Source of the DNA: Chaenocephalus aceratus
Taxonomy: Eukaryota; Chordata; Actinopteri; Perciformes; Channichthyidae
Assembly: GCA_023974075.1 (NCBI GenBank)
Contig: CM043807.1
Location: 2,753,407-2,817,406, forward strand
Length of the DNA: 64,000 nucleotides
Reading direction: 5' to 3'
Shown here: one piece after another, positions 33,016-44,646 of the stretch
How the letters are laid out: each line of letters begins with the position of its first letter
How positions within the stretch are numbered: position 1 is the first letter of the stretch
Notes under the pieces: generated by a model
Database searches by the model: none
What the model was told of the DNA's origin: nothing
The model's input: only the letters and a program-made list of their open reading frames with translations
Translations under genes and position numbers: made by a program

Positions 33016-34229
33016 CTGAAAAATGCATCACATATACATGTATTAGTACGCCTACAACTTTCACAAATATATTTTATGGAATATCACAGTTGATTATTAA
33101 TTAACATTATACAAACTAACATAGTTTGTATAGATCAGTAGTAAATAGTTGTCTACTGCACAAGAATGATAAAGGCACTAAAGTACCAAATCACGGTCCT
33201 AAACTTGATGTAACACGGGCGCGCACGGTAATGCATCAGTCTGCAGTTACCCATCAAAAATATAACCACTGTCCAGATAACGTTTTCATGTAACCTATAC
33301 CTTAAGAATATGCATCTACTTACTGTCTCTCCATGGATCTGGAAATTAAACCGTGACATGACAAAATGTACACGGTTAACTTTTACAGTGGTAATAACTG
33401 GAAATATGGACACAAATAACCCTATATACGTTGTTTTATGTCAAATAGCAAAAATATCCAATCTATATGTTTTCCCGCCTCCCGCCTTGAGAGCTTATAG
33501 ATACATTTTTGACTTGTTACTTACTTTGTTGTTATTTCCATCACCACCACCACCATCATCTCGTCATCACCAGGCTGCTTCTTCTGACGCTTGTTACAAG
33601 AGAAGCAAGATGAATTAAAGGGGGATGAAATTATTTTGTAGTTAGCTTTCTATGACATATGACTAATTTGTCCAAGGTTTTTATCCATTGATTTGATTTC
33701 CATTAGGATATAATACACATGTGAAAGCGGAGGTTCTTGGCCTGTTGGCAATGAACAATTTGGCACTGATGAGATTAGCCCTGGACAAACAGACTATTGC
33801 CTCCGACAGAGTCTCACCATAAAATATGCATCCTTAGAACAAGAACAATGTTACTCACCTGCAATTGTTGTGAGGTTGCTGCACACTTGTTAGAGAAGGA
33901 AGACAGTATGTTATAATTTTTCAACAATTAAAAATACAAAGAGCAGGTGAATTGCCCTAATCAGCCCAACATCATAAACATCTCCTCCTCTGATTAAGTA
34001 AGTAAAATAAAGTGATACAAATAAGAGGAACGTACTCTTCCAGCAAGCGAGGCAACGTCCTCCTTCATTGCTGTTTGCATCTAAGTTGTCACACGGTCCA
34101 TTGACGGCACATTTACAAACAGAAAAGTCCTATCCGATTGAATTAAACCAATATTGCAATACAATAATACTTACGCTTTATTATGAGGTCTTTCAAATGA
34201 TCCTTTTCATTGTTCAGGGCCCAGTTTGC

Positions 34230-34265
34230 ATCCCTCACACACACAACACACACACACACCACACA

Positions 34266-34301
<36 letters not shown>
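34230..34301. repeat. (CA)n microsatellite, interrupted
   Basis: About 70 bp of CA repeat with several ACCACA and ACAACA interruptions; it lies inside an inferred intron of the BEN-like locus. Confidence 0.95.
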
Positions 34302-34304
<3 letters not shown>

Positions 34305-34669
34305 GATTGTTTACCTTAAACAGTTACTGTTATGCAGCTAAATCTAAACGTACCTTTACAACACGCAATGGATGCAGTCAGTTACCTTTTTCTTGGAAAT
34401 AGGTCTCTCCTCTTCGTCCAGATGAGCCCTCTTCTTAGCAGGACCCTTTCTCCTCCTCTTCATCACTGTCGACGTATCGCCAATTGGGCTTGGTAACCCG
34501 TTTAGTAGTGTCAGCCTCGTCATTGGTCTCCATCTCACAGAGGACTCTTCTCCCATTCTGGTGCAGATACATCAACATTAAGGTGACACAGTAGCAAACA
34601 CTGCACTGCTATTTTCTGTTATGGTTGCTCGCGCCGAAAAGCGTAGCTGGCTCAACATATAGTCTCCAA

Positions 34670-34985
34670 CACTGTCTTCAACAGGGGGTCCGGGACCCCT
34701 AGGGGGTCCCCAGAGTTACTACAGATCTGCTATTTGTGGCAGAGGGGGGGAAAAGACTAAATATTGATGGCTCAAGTGGTTACATGTCTGAAAAGACACA
34801 TGAATGGAACATACACTGATGATGATGATGATGATGAGTGCTGTGAAAGTCTATGCAGCTGTCTAAGAAATCTATGAAAATGTTTAATTTACAACACAAT
34901 TGTATACAATATGTGGGTGTCCCTGCTTCTTCTCTCTCTCAAGCCAAGGGGTCCTTGGTCTGAAAACGCTGCCTGGTTTACAGGC
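34670..34985. mobile_element. hAT-like MITE remnant
   Basis: Starts TTCAACAGGGGGTCCGGGAC and ends near GGGGTCCTTGGTCTGAAAAC, the layout of a common fish hAT MITE with GGGGTCC near both ends. Terminal CAG bases and target duplication are not clear. It lies between exons 1 and 2 of the BEN-like locus. Confidence 0.4.
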
Positions 34986-35710
34986 TTGTGTTCATTTAAT
35001 TAGTTACTAAAGCTAAATAAATATGGATAGCGTGTACATACTTGCAACCTTGATGATCCTGGCTTGATACACCGGCCACTGTCTATTAGCTCCCTTGCGT
35101 CCATGGCGCCATTCCACCAAAAACTCCTCAGGAGTTTTTTCGTCGCCATTCAAGTAATTCTCTTCATGAACACCTCGAACACAGTCAATCGGCAGAATGC
35201 TCCTAAGTCCCTTGTCACTACCTTCTGTCCACTCCACCAGGGCAAACGTGCACATGGTGACATTAATGTAATTTCATTTGTATGTTTGTTCTGTCTGTTG
35301 TGTTTTCCTGTATCCGCGAGCGGTTGGAATAAACAGGGGATGACGTCATGAATGCGCGCTCGTTGTGAGTGGCGCTTTTCTATGACGTCACCTTCTGCAG
35401 CGAATGTCTCTATTATTCTCTAATATTATAAAAAAACGTAAACAATTAAAGGTAACATTTAGTGAAAACTTGTGGTTCAGATTATGTGTTAACGCGTTAA
35501 CGCAAAAAAAATTAACGCCACTAATTATTTTAACGCGATTAACGCATGTGTATTTTTTGTCCTCGGCCGCCCCGTAGTTTCAGAGCGCATCAAGTTTAAT
35601 ATACCGTCTACAAGCTGATGCTGCTGACAGCCCCGCTCCTGCCGCCCCTTGTGGCAGACCACACTTCCACGCTCACCGGCAGGCACCGACTGGCCATCTG
35701 GAGGACCGGG

Positions 35711-35855
<145 letters not shown>

Positions 35856-36123
35856 GGCCCGAGCGAGCGAGCGAGAGACCTTACGTGCATTGTTGTTGTT
35901 AGCATCTGGTGCTAGCTAGCTGCGCTAACGGATATAAGGAGCTGTTTAAATGAAAACAGAGGAGCGACATTTCGCCGACAACTGCACCGAGCACTTGACT
36001 TGATGCAGGAAGCAGACAGCGGGACATTGTACGAGAAGTCAGCACACTCAGCTCGGATAGTGCAACATGATTGCAGCTCCCGTTCGAGCATATGCCTTGA
36101 GTTGCACATAGCTCCAACGATCC

Positions 36124-36136
36124 ATCACACACACAC

Positions 36137-36216
<80 letters not shown>
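36124..36216. repeat. (CA)n microsatellite
   Basis: About 93 bp of CA repeat with ACGC and ATAC interruptions. Confidence 0.97.
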
Positions 36217-36217
<1 letters not shown>

Positions 36218-36251
36218 ATTTGTATTGTATTATTGTATGAGAGAGGTTCCA

Positions 36252-36677
36252 GGTTTGTCACAGTCTGCTTTCTCACTCACCTATTTTCTGCATTAACATT
36301 CCTTAGTCACCTGGTAGTCACACCCTGTCTCTCTCTCACTCTGTTGCACCCATCAGCTCACCACTTCACTTTCACCTCAGTGCCAGATCGTACTTTGCAG
36401 CATGCCAGTCTTTCCCGCATTACCCTTCAGATTGCTCTCCCGGTTTCGTGACCCTGCCTGTCCCCGACCAGCCTGCCTCGCCTGCTCCCTGACCCGTTCT
36501 GTACCTGCGACTCCCGTCCTGCTTTCTCCTGGAACCCTCGCCTGTCCCCGACCAGCCCTTTGCCTCCTATCTGCCGTTTTGTCTCCACCAGCCTATTGCC
36601 ATCAATAAAGCTGGTTACCGACTATCCCTGGTTTCCCGTGTTCTGCATTTTGGTCCTCAGCTCGTTTGTGACAGGTT
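36252..36677 (+). mobile_element. solo LTR-like repeat with GGTT duplication
   Basis: The element at 36256-36673 begins TGTCACAG and ends TTTGTGACA. An exact 4-bp GGTT flanks both sides. AATAAAG lies near 36605, and CTGCATTTTGGTCC precedes the end. The same motif order as at 1398-1764 and in the reverse element at 55664-56413 marks these as one LTR architecture. A 4-bp duplication fits LTR integration (Gypsy 4-5 bp). No coding interior. Confidence 0.6.
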
Positions 36678-36914
36678 GTTGTGTTTAATATTCATGAGAA
36701 TATTTGTCATTGTTCAAATGATAATAAACATTAGCATAAAGCATATTTGTCCACTCATATGTTGATAAGAGTATTAAAAACTTGAAAAATATTCCTCTAA
36801 GGTACATTTAGAACAGATCAAAAATGTGCGATTAATTTGCGATTAATCGCGATTAACTATGGACAATCATGCGATTAATCGCGATTAAATATTGTAATCG
36901 ACTGACAGCCCTAG

Positions 36915-37196
36915 AACAATAATGTACAATTATCAAATATTTAATAATTTACTAATCTTAAACTGATCAGCTGACGTTGAGCGGATATAAACATCCGATT
37001 CCGGTCCTGGGTGAAATAACTAAACTAAAATGTTGCTTCATACAATAAAAATACCGTAATCAAACAACATTGTCTTTATACATTGAATTGTCTTGGGCAA
37101 TCCGCAAACCTCAATCTGCATTGAGTGGAAATAAGTACAATGATTAATTCATGTATAGAACTTTGGAATAATATGCACATTACCACATTACCTTGC
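36915..37196. other. unassigned sequence
   Basis: Short AT-rich stretch; nothing recognised. Confidence 0.4.
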
Positions 37197-37465
37197 AAAT
37201 ACCTATATATATATGTAGGCATTCTGTATGAAATATATGCAAAAAGACAGATATATGAGCTGTATATGAGGCATTATGTAGGAGATATATGCAAATATAT
37301 GAACCTGACTTTGGCATATATGTGGAAATATATGAGCTATATGAAACATATATCTCCTATTAATCCACATATATGCACATATATGAACCTGAATATGGCA
37401 TATATGCAGCATATATTCTGCATATATTTTCCATATATTGGTATATATGTTCGTATACTTTCTTT
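37197..37465. repeat. degenerate ATATATG tandem region, locus B
   Basis: Irregular iterations of ATATATGCA / ATATATGAACCTGA and GGCATATATG, resembling 31300-31510. It precedes the locus B minisatellite. Confidence 0.75.
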
Positions 37466-37474
37466 CCGTGTGGG

Positions 37475-37700
37475 ACCCCACCCCCCTCCCCTCTCCACCT
37501 GCAGCTGGACAGACAGATAACCCCACCCCCTCCTCCCTCTCCACCTGCAGCTGGACAGACAGATACCCCCACCCCCCCTCCCCTCTCCACCTGCAGCTGA
37601 CAGACAGATAACCCCACCCCCCTCCCCTCTCCACCTGCAGCTGGACAGACAGATAACCCCACCCCCCCCTCCCCTCTCCACCTGCAGCTGGACAGACAGG
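37475..37700. repeat. 45-bp minisatellite, locus B
   Basis: Five copies of the locus A unit (CTCTCCACCTGCAGCTGGAC, AGACAGATA, C-run); one copy has lost a G (GCAGCTGACAGA). The last copy runs directly into LINE coding sequence. Confidence 0.93.
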
Positions 37701-38078
37701 AGCTCCTTCTCCAACAGACTGCTGCAGCTCCGCTGTCACAAGGACCGATGCAGGAACACATTCCTGCTCACTGCAATAACTCAATAAATCACCTCTTGCT
37801 GGAAGAGAACTCTCTGCTCCATAGCTTCTCTCTTCACTGTACATTTTACATTTATATATTCAGTCTAATATTTAATATTCCATCTGTCACATACTTATGT
37901 AAATATTTACCTTGCTTATATCTTGTTATTGTTAATTCAACATGTATATTTTCTACTTTTCTTGTTTATTTTGTGTCTTTAATTTTAATTGTACAATGCC
38001 ATGTATTTGTATGCTGCTGCAACACAACATTTCCCAAATTGGGATCAATAAAGTACTATCTTATCTTATCTTACCCAA
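37680..38078 (+). pseudogene. Rex1-like LINE 3' end
   Basis: After the minisatellite, GCTCCTTCTCCAACAGACTG begins a short coding remnant that reads DRCRNTFLLTAIT, close to the C-terminus of Rex1/Babar proteins. It is followed by an AT-rich 3' UTR. The tail AATTGGGATCAATAAAGTAC and TATCTTATCTTATCTTA is the standard Rex1 3' end with its pentanucleotide run. It abuts an L2 fragment at 38078, so it inserted into or beside that copy. Confidence 0.65.
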
Positions 38079-38327
38079 GTTCCCATCAGCAAAAACACGT
38101 GGGTTTGCTATCCTGGCTCCAAGATGGTGGAATGAGCTCCCCATTGACATCAGACAGCAGATAGCTTACACAACCTTCCGGCGCAGACTGAAAACTCATC
38201 TCTTTCGACTCCACCTCGAGCGATAGAAACTACTAACAAAAGCACTTATATACTAACAAAGGACTGGCTTATCGAAAGCCAGTTGAGTAGCACTTGAAAT
38301 GTTTTGGCTCTGTGATACCTGATACTT
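38079..38327 (+). pseudogene. L2 LINE 3' coding end, left half of a split copy
   Basis: The plus frame reads KFPSAKTRGFAILAPRWWNELP, DIRQQ, FRRRLKTHLFRLHLER and a stop near 38226, the conserved C-terminus of fish L2 proteins, then the start of the 3' UTR (GCACTTGAAATG). It stops at 38327 and resumes at 41854 on the far side of the long-TIR element. Confidence 0.85.
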
Positions 38328-41300
38328 CAACCCAGTCTCACGGCATTTCGTGTTCACCATCACGATTAGCCCCTTTTTTTCGTGTTGCACAGCACGATTT
38401 TAAAAGCAATGTATTTTCTACTGGTAACGTGTTTCGTGCCTGCAAGGCTGCAGCACGTCTTTTTCTCCGGTCGGGTCGTGGAAGACCGGAAGCTGTGTGG
38501 TTCATAAAAACATGTCTTCCTCAATATCAAGCCACAATTATTGCTTTTATTTTAAATCGTATAATTTCGGACTTTTGTTGCCGTCGTGTGAGGAAAATAA
38601 ATGGGGCTCAGAGCCTCAGGATACTGAAATCTGTATTTTTAAATCTTTTTTTCCTTCTAATTTGTTATTCTTTTCAAAATAACACACTGTTATTTACTTA
38701 CCAATAACACTCAATTATCCTTGCTTTTATTTATTGGTTTAATTCCATAATCTCGTTTTTTTTGGCGTCCGTCAGGAACTGGAATTTCAAAATAAAAATA
38801 ACCGGAAGAACAGACTTAGGCATTTCGAGCGATTACCCAAGATCCTCAGCTATGGTTTAAGCTCGCTGATTGGATGTTTTAGCCACAATGCATGCTGGGA
38901 TTTGGTGTTTATATGATATGAAATCCGGAAAACATTTTAAAAGAATAAAAAATACTTAATTCCGAGTGCTCTTGCTTTTCTCTTTGAAAGTCATCACATA
39001 ACGGCATTGTAATACACGGTTCGGCTGCATTACATATTACAGATCTGCCGTAGTTCTTTATTTATAGAGCCCTGATGAGAAGACCTTTGGAAAAACTGGA
39101 AGAAATGCCGCCGAAACTGAATACTTGACGTGGATCATAAATATATCAACAATTAAACAACATCTTCAATTTCTCTTCACACAATACGTCTCCTTGCAGT
39201 ATCAACACTAATTCGGCTGACTTTTACATTTGATCTAATTCGTAGATAGGTTATATTTACACCATAACGGTACACAGCTGATAGAAAAGGACTGTAGTTT
39301 TTAAAGATATTACTGATTTTCTTTGAATGTAAGAATGTAAATACTGAGTCTGAAATAGTATAGCAATATGCTGTAAAATGATGTGAAAGCATGAATAAAA
39401 CTAAACATCTTCAGATGTTGTACATACATAAGTGTCCTACACTAATAATACAAATTTAGTATGGCTGTGTGTACCTTGTGTGCACCGCCTAGTGGTTAAA
39501 GCACGTTATTGAATTATTGTTTTTATGTGTTTATTTGATAAAAAAATATTAAGAGTACATATACTTTCATAGGGGGAAAGTAGAAGGTCTGTGATAGAAA
39601 TATAGATTATAAAAAATCAAGAAGATACTATAAGTGATCTCTACAATAAAACAGTTTAGTGCAGGATGTACAAAGATTAATAGGAGGAGGTGCAAAACAG
39701 AAAAACGAATTAACCTTATTTAAACATTAAATAACAAATTAAGGTCTTCTTTTAAATAAGAAAAAAACGTTGGGGGTATCTATCTACAGATAAATATTAA
39801 GCCTGACAAAGTACTTAACGTCTAATATATTGCTTTCCTGCAATGTTAACTATGTTGGATCACTTATTTTAACTGATATTATACATATGGATTATACTCT
39901 TATGTATGTAGAGAATAAGAAATGTGCAGAATATGACAGTTTAATGGTGGAGGTACACACATATTGATAGATGTTGAGGAACCTGCGACCCAAGATTTTC
40001 ATTCATTGCATACACCGTAGTTGTGTATGATATGTCAATAAACCTTAGAAAATCTTGAAATCTTGAAAGGGATGTGCAAAATAGCCATAATATACAGTCT
40101 TTAATGAACTATTAGTAGAGAATAACGAGTAATTAATATACTTTATTACTCGTTTCCATTCATGTCAATTGCAGATACATGTTTAGTCTTCTCAAGCACC
40201 AACTATCAAATATCTCTCCTGATTGTTGGCACTTGACAATCACCTTCCCTGAATTTTACTCAGATGTAACTAAAGTCTGATTTAAGGGTTGTTTATATTT
40301 TCACATAAATCAGAATCTGCAAAGTGTTAGGGAAATAATTGACCGAGACACCTAGATATGACGTACAGGACCAACCCTGACGTTTGTTTATCTCCTTTAA
40401 GGACACAGGCTGCTTCAGCCATAATGTTATTGTTCCCATTCTGTGACCGGTCAACACTAGGGCACAGATGGTCTGTTGTTGTGGGTGCACTGGGACACTT
40501 CCTTCTTTGCTGTTTGTGGACTCCAAGGTATGACATCTTCGAGGCCATAAGTGACGGACGCAAGTGACTCAGTGTGCCCAACTGGTCAAACTATCTTATC
40601 TAAATATGTTGATTACTCTGTGAAACCAGTTAAATGGGCTAACGAGAGAGAGGCGCTCCAGAGTTGACGTGGCAACCACCCGTGCAGTCAGACCGTGACT
40701 GCTGTGACTTGTGATGTGAATTCTCCGGCCGTAACTCCAAATGAACCTCCAGTGTTTGACATCGAAGCTCCTGCTCTACCCTGTCTCCTTCTTGAGTCGG
40801 TGACTCCCACTGCATTGCTACACAGAAACTTCCCTTACACAAAGTAACTCAAATAAATGCAGTGGAGTAAAAATACCAGGTTAACCTCTGAATTGTCGTG
40901 GAGTAGAATTACAAAGTAGCAATGAGCTGTCATGTGGGTATATATTAATGCTGCGCATTATGGACACAAGCGATTTTCACCCATTTATTAATTATATGTT
41001 TTACATTTGATAACACCAATGTGTTTAATACTGGCAACTTCTAATTGTGGGAAAAACGCAAACGTTCAGTAGAGACGTCCCATAGAACATTTTGCGAAAC
41101 ACAATAGCCAGCGTGTAGTTCTGGGGGGCGTTCGATTCCAGTTTTGGATAGTCTGGCTGGTTTCGTTCCATTTCAAACAGCTGTTTGACGCTCGGTGTAA
41201 CCTTGGCGCACTGCCACTCCAACATCCAATCCCAGAGCTTGAAGATTAATCACGGGGACTGTAGTCCTAAACGATAGCTGGGGACTATGGGTAGTGTAGT

Positions 41301-41861
41301 GTCTTCGGCCATCCTAAACTCCTAGAGGCCTACGTCTGTTTCCGGTTATTTTTATTTTGAAATTCAGTTCCTGACGGACGCCAAAAAAGCCCGAGATTAT
41401 GGAATTAAACCAATAAATAAAAGCAAGGATAATTGTGTGTTATTGGTGAGTAAATAACAGTGTGTTATTTTGAAAAGAATAACAAATTAGAAGGAAAAAA
41501 AGATTTAAAAATACAGATTTCAGTATCCTGAGGCTCTGAGCCCCATTTATTTTCCTCACAGACGGCAAACAAAATTCCGAAATTATACGATTTAAAATAA
41601 AAGCAATAACTGTGGCTTGATATTGAGTAAGAACATGTTTTTTATGAACCACACAGCTTCCGGTCTTCCACGACCCGACCGGAGAAAAAGACGTGCTGCA
41701 GCCTGCAGGCACGAAACACGTTACCAGTAGAAATGCATTGCTTTTAAAATCGTGCTGTGCAACACGAAAAAAAGGGGCAAATCGTGATGGTGAACACGAA
41801 TCAATAGATTAAACATCGTGTTGGTGAACACGAAATGCCGTGAGACTGGGTTGTGTACTTA
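38319..41861. mobile_element. 3.5-kb element with about 500-bp terminal inverted repeats
   Basis: The left arm 38328 to about 38815 and right arm about 41335-41853 are nearly identical inverted copies starting CAACCCAGTCTCACGGCATT. The right arm has a roughly 37-bp extra segment repeating TCGTGTTCACCA. The element splits an L2 LINE. Flanks TGATACTT (to 38327) and TGTACTT (from 41854) look like an 8-bp target duplication with one base lost. The interior (38816-41334) is AT-rich with only short frames and no transposase motif. It is a foldback-like, probably non-autonomous DNA element; the superfamily is unknown to me. Confidence 0.8.
40825..40930. mobile_element. hAT MITE fragment (AAGTAC-rich family)
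   Basis: Inside the long-TIR element: AAGTAACTC, AATGCAGTGGAGTAAAAATA and CTCTGAATTG...GGAGTAGAATTACAAAGTAGC. The order matches part of the 57701-58185 copy. Confidence 0.45.
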
Positions 41862-41952
41862 TATGATTCTGTTTTCTTCAAGTTTGTATCTTGTTGGTCG
41901 AATGCACTTATTGTAAGTCGCTTTGGATAAAAGCGTCAGCTAAATGCAATGT

Positions 41953-41953
<1 letters not shown>
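41854..41953 (+). mobile_element. L2 LINE 3' tail, right half of the split copy
   Basis: TTGTAAGTCGCTTTGGATAA then AAGCGTCAGCTAAATG is the diagnostic L2 3' tail. It continues the UTR interrupted at 38327. A (GT)n follows directly. Confidence 0.85.
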
Positions 41954-42007
<54 letters not shown>

Positions 42008-42033
42008 TGTGTGTGTGTGTGTTGTGTGTGTGT

Positions 42034-42085
<52 letters not shown>
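41954..42085. repeat. (GT)n microsatellite
   Basis: About 132 bp of GT repeat with GGTG and TTG interruptions, attached to the L2 tail. Confidence 0.97.
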
Positions 42086-42087
<2 letters not shown>

Positions 42088-42989
42088 ACCTTATATCTAT
42101 ATAATCTGGAAAGCAGCATGTTCATGAAGGAACAACAAAGCACAGCTTGGATTCTAGATGTATGTGCATCTCACACTTCCTGGCTGGAGGAACATTATAG
42201 CTAGAGAGTTTTCACATTTCATAATATAACGGTATCCTTGCCAGATTTCTGTTGGTGCATGTGTAACTATAGCAGTCAGGGGGTTTTGGACTATTTTAGT
42301 TCTGCAATCATAGGCTTCTGAACTATTTCAAACAGAGCTGCACAGGATTACTGCATCACCAGTCTGCAGTGTTTTTAAGGTACACCTCACAGCTCTACAG
42401 ATCCAGATTGTTATTGTATCCTGGTGCGAATGCGGGGGCTTTTATGTAATAACTAGAAATATAAGCCTGCTGTTTACGTGTAAATCCAGGAATTCCTTTG
42501 AGTGATTATTCCTATCTTCCTTTTAGTGCTTTGTGCAGCCCAGATACTGGCACCATATTACTCACATTGTTCTTGGCTGCAGCACAACATCCAATGTGCC
42601 AGTCCACCAGAGACCGTGTTGAAAAGGAATCACTAATCAGGGGCTGGCGAGGACTTGTAGAATAATGCAATGATATAGGAGGTCCATATCATCAGGGCTG
42701 TTCGATCAGCAGCACATCTACATCTCTAAACTCAGCGTGTGGTCCATCTGCTGCATTAGAAACACATGGAACTGACATCTTCTATACCTCATGTCATGTG
42801 TTGACATCGTTTCTTCTCGGCTGGGACACAACATCACGGAGGAATCGAACATACACAATACAATGTCAGTTGTTTTGTTCTGATAGGAACAGGCAGAACA
42901 TATGGACTCAGATAAAAGGACTTGGAGTCAGACTGTCAAAAATCTTAAGACTCTAGACTTGACAAAATCCAAGGGCTATTGCAGGTTGA
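42086..42989. other. unassigned sequence
   Basis: No domains or transposon ends recognised. Confidence 0.45.
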
Positions 42990-43425
42990 GTTTAATAACA
43001 ATGACTTTGTCTCAGACGGACATCCCGGGGCAAAGCAGAAGCCGAGAAGGGGGACTCGGGCGGACGGCCCGGGGGAACAGCAGAGGCCGAGAAGGGGGAC
43101 TCGGGCGGACGGCCCGGGGGCAAGGCAGAGGCCGAGAAGGGGACTCGGGCGGACGGCCCGGGGGCAAGGCAGAGTTTGTGGTGGGGGTCTCAGGCGGACG
43201 GCCCGGGGGCAAGGCAGAGTTCATAAAGGGGCGAAGGCCACAGCGGGTGAACTCAGGGGGCCGAGCATGAGGGCGAAGGCAGTGGCTGGAAGAGTCAGGG
43301 GCCCGGGCCCGAGGGAAAGTCAGGGGGCCGGGCTCGAGGGCGAAGACCACGGCTGGGGAACTCAGGGGGCCGGGCACAAGGACGGGCAGGAGCTGGTGGA
43401 ACCCCTGGCGGGTCAGGCGTAGACG
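42990..43425. repeat. 45-bp GC-rich minisatellite and degenerate extension
   Basis: Four to five copies of a unit of about 45 bp (GACTCGGGCGGACGGCCCGG, GGGCAAGGCAGAGGCCGAGA) at 43015-43235, then a looser run of CAGGGGGCCGGGC-type units to 43425. The period is a multiple of three, which gives parallel open frames on both strands; none looks like a protein. Confidence 0.85.
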
Positions 43426-43479
43426 GGACCCTGGACGGAACATGGGCTGGTGTCAGTGGGACCCACGACGGAGCAAGGG

Positions 43480-43604
43480 CTGGTGTCGAGAGGAGACTCG
43501 AGAGGAGACTTGAGAGGGAACTCGAGAGGAGACTGGAGAGGAGACTCGAGAGGGAACTCGAGAGGAGACTCGAGAGGAGACTTGAAAGGGGACTCGAGAG
43601 GGAA
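43480..43604. repeat. 14-bp purine-rich tandem repeat
   Basis: Eight or nine copies of GAGGAGACTCGAGA with GGGAACTCGAGA variants, ending where the DIRS terminus starts. Confidence 0.9.
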
Positions 43605-43905
43605 CTATAGGTTACTTAAGTAACCCCAGTTTTCAGAGTAACATGAAGTGAGATGTTTCACTATGGGATGCGCCTCATCGCGGAGCAAACAGAAGCATCA
43701 ATCTCATTACGCCAATCCTGATTGGCTGATGATCTTGACGTCAACGTCAGGGGAAATCACCCCCTATAAGTAGCCTGCGCCACAACGCATGCGTCATTCA
43801 AAATAAGCACCTCTTCTCGCTTCACCATAGCAAGGAGGGCCGTCTGGTGAGACATCTCACTTCATGTTACCTTGAGTCTGGGGTTACGTAAGTAACCTAT
43901 AGTTC
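43605..43905 (-). mobile_element. DIRS-type 3' terminal repeat
   Basis: Two inverted segments of about 55 bp bracket a promoter-like core: GGTTACTTAAGTAACCCCAG...CATGAAGTGAGATG at the left, its mirror ACATCTCACTTCATGTTACC...GGTTACGTAAGTAACC at the right, with CCCCTATAAGTAGCC between. It lies just downstream, on the minus strand, of the tyrosine recombinase frame. DIRS elements carry such inverted termini. Confidence 0.65.
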
Positions 43906-44001
43906 TCATTCATAACACTCCGTTCGATGTCTCACTATGGGAAATTGTAGCTCCCGTATTGCCAGACGAGCTTATCTCGAAAATCACCAACCAACCAGAA
44001 T

Positions 44002-44643
44002 TTAACAGGTAGAGTCCCGACTCAACAAGGTGCCCAGCACTGCTCGGGCCACGCTTGGAGCAGAGACGTCCAGCCTGTAAAAGCGGACAAAAGTGAGCGG
44101 CGAAGACCAGCTTGCCGCTGCACAGATGTCTTGGATGGAAACACCCTTGAACAAAGCCCAGGATGTAGCCAGGCCCCGAGTCGAGTGAGCCCGCAGACCC
44201 AAAGGTGCTTGCAAACTCTGACTCGTATAGGCCAAAGCAATTGCCTCCACGATCCAGTGGGATAGTCGTTGCTTAGTAACAGGCTTGCCCTTGTGAGGGT
44301 TAGCCCAGGACACGAAGAGTTGGTCATTAAGACGAAGCTCCTTTGATCCGTCCATATATGTGCGTGAAGCCCGGACTGGACACAACAGATCCTGCTCCTG
44401 TTCCAGGAGGCTAGCATGCCTGGGGCTAGCAGGCCGGGAATCACATGTCGAGAGGAAGTCCAAAATCCAGTCAGGTAAGAACTTCACCAAACATGGCTCC
44501 TCTGTTGCCACCCGGTGCGCCTCTGCCAGAGCAGCCTCCTTCTGCAGAACACTGGACGCTCCCCTCCACCAATCATAGCAGCAAGCCAATAAAAAGGTAA
44601 CATTTTGTAATTCCACTTCAAATGGATCATCTGCTGGGTCCAT
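44002..44643 (-). pseudogene. DIRS-type tyrosine recombinase, C-terminal part
   Basis: A 213-codon minus-strand frame encodes the catalytic end of a DIRS-group tyrosine recombinase, which integrates a circular DNA copy without making target duplications. Visible: a CPVRASRTYMDGS region, FVSWANPHKGKPVTKQRLSH, then LRAHSTRGLATSWALFKG (the H-x-x-R box) and DICAAASWSSPLTFVRFYRLDV, with the tryptophan of the H/W position and the nucleophile tyrosine. The typical protein is longer, so the N-terminal part and the upstream RT-RNase H are missing. The right edge meets an LTR-like insertion at 44647, which probably caused the truncation. The stop lies about 100 bp before the terminal repeat. The remaining frame is intact. 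Confidence 0.85.
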
Positions 44644-44646
44644 TTC

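Larger units (their letters stand above)
32839..35255 (-). pseudogene. BEN-domain-like multi-exon gene, probably broken
   Basis: Minus-strand exons with good splice sites. Exon 1 (35255 to about 35045) starts at CACCATGTG and reads FALVEWTEG ... EEFLVEWRHGRKG and WPVYQARIIKVA, like the N-terminal domain of many fish BEN-domain proteins. Exon 2 is 34557-34386: AG acceptor, NGRRVLCEMETND, donor GTAACT. It carries an extra base in a GGG run near 34441 that breaks a frame which would otherwise continue KGPAKKRAHLDEEERP. Small in-phase exons follow at 34080-34036 (MQTAMKEDVASLAGR), 33885-33859 and 33589-33525. The last, 33015-32839, has the BEN-like segment. Exon 5 to 6 phase does not close on a simple reading, so this is a pseudogene, a mis-sequenced gene, or my exon edges are off. 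Role if real: nuclear DNA-binding or chromatin adaptor. Confidence 0.5.

Noticed and set aside
42902..43443. Overlapping 122-147-codon Gly/Arg-rich frames
   Set aside because: Generated by the 45-bp GC-rich minisatellite; open on both strands in parallel, with no protein features.
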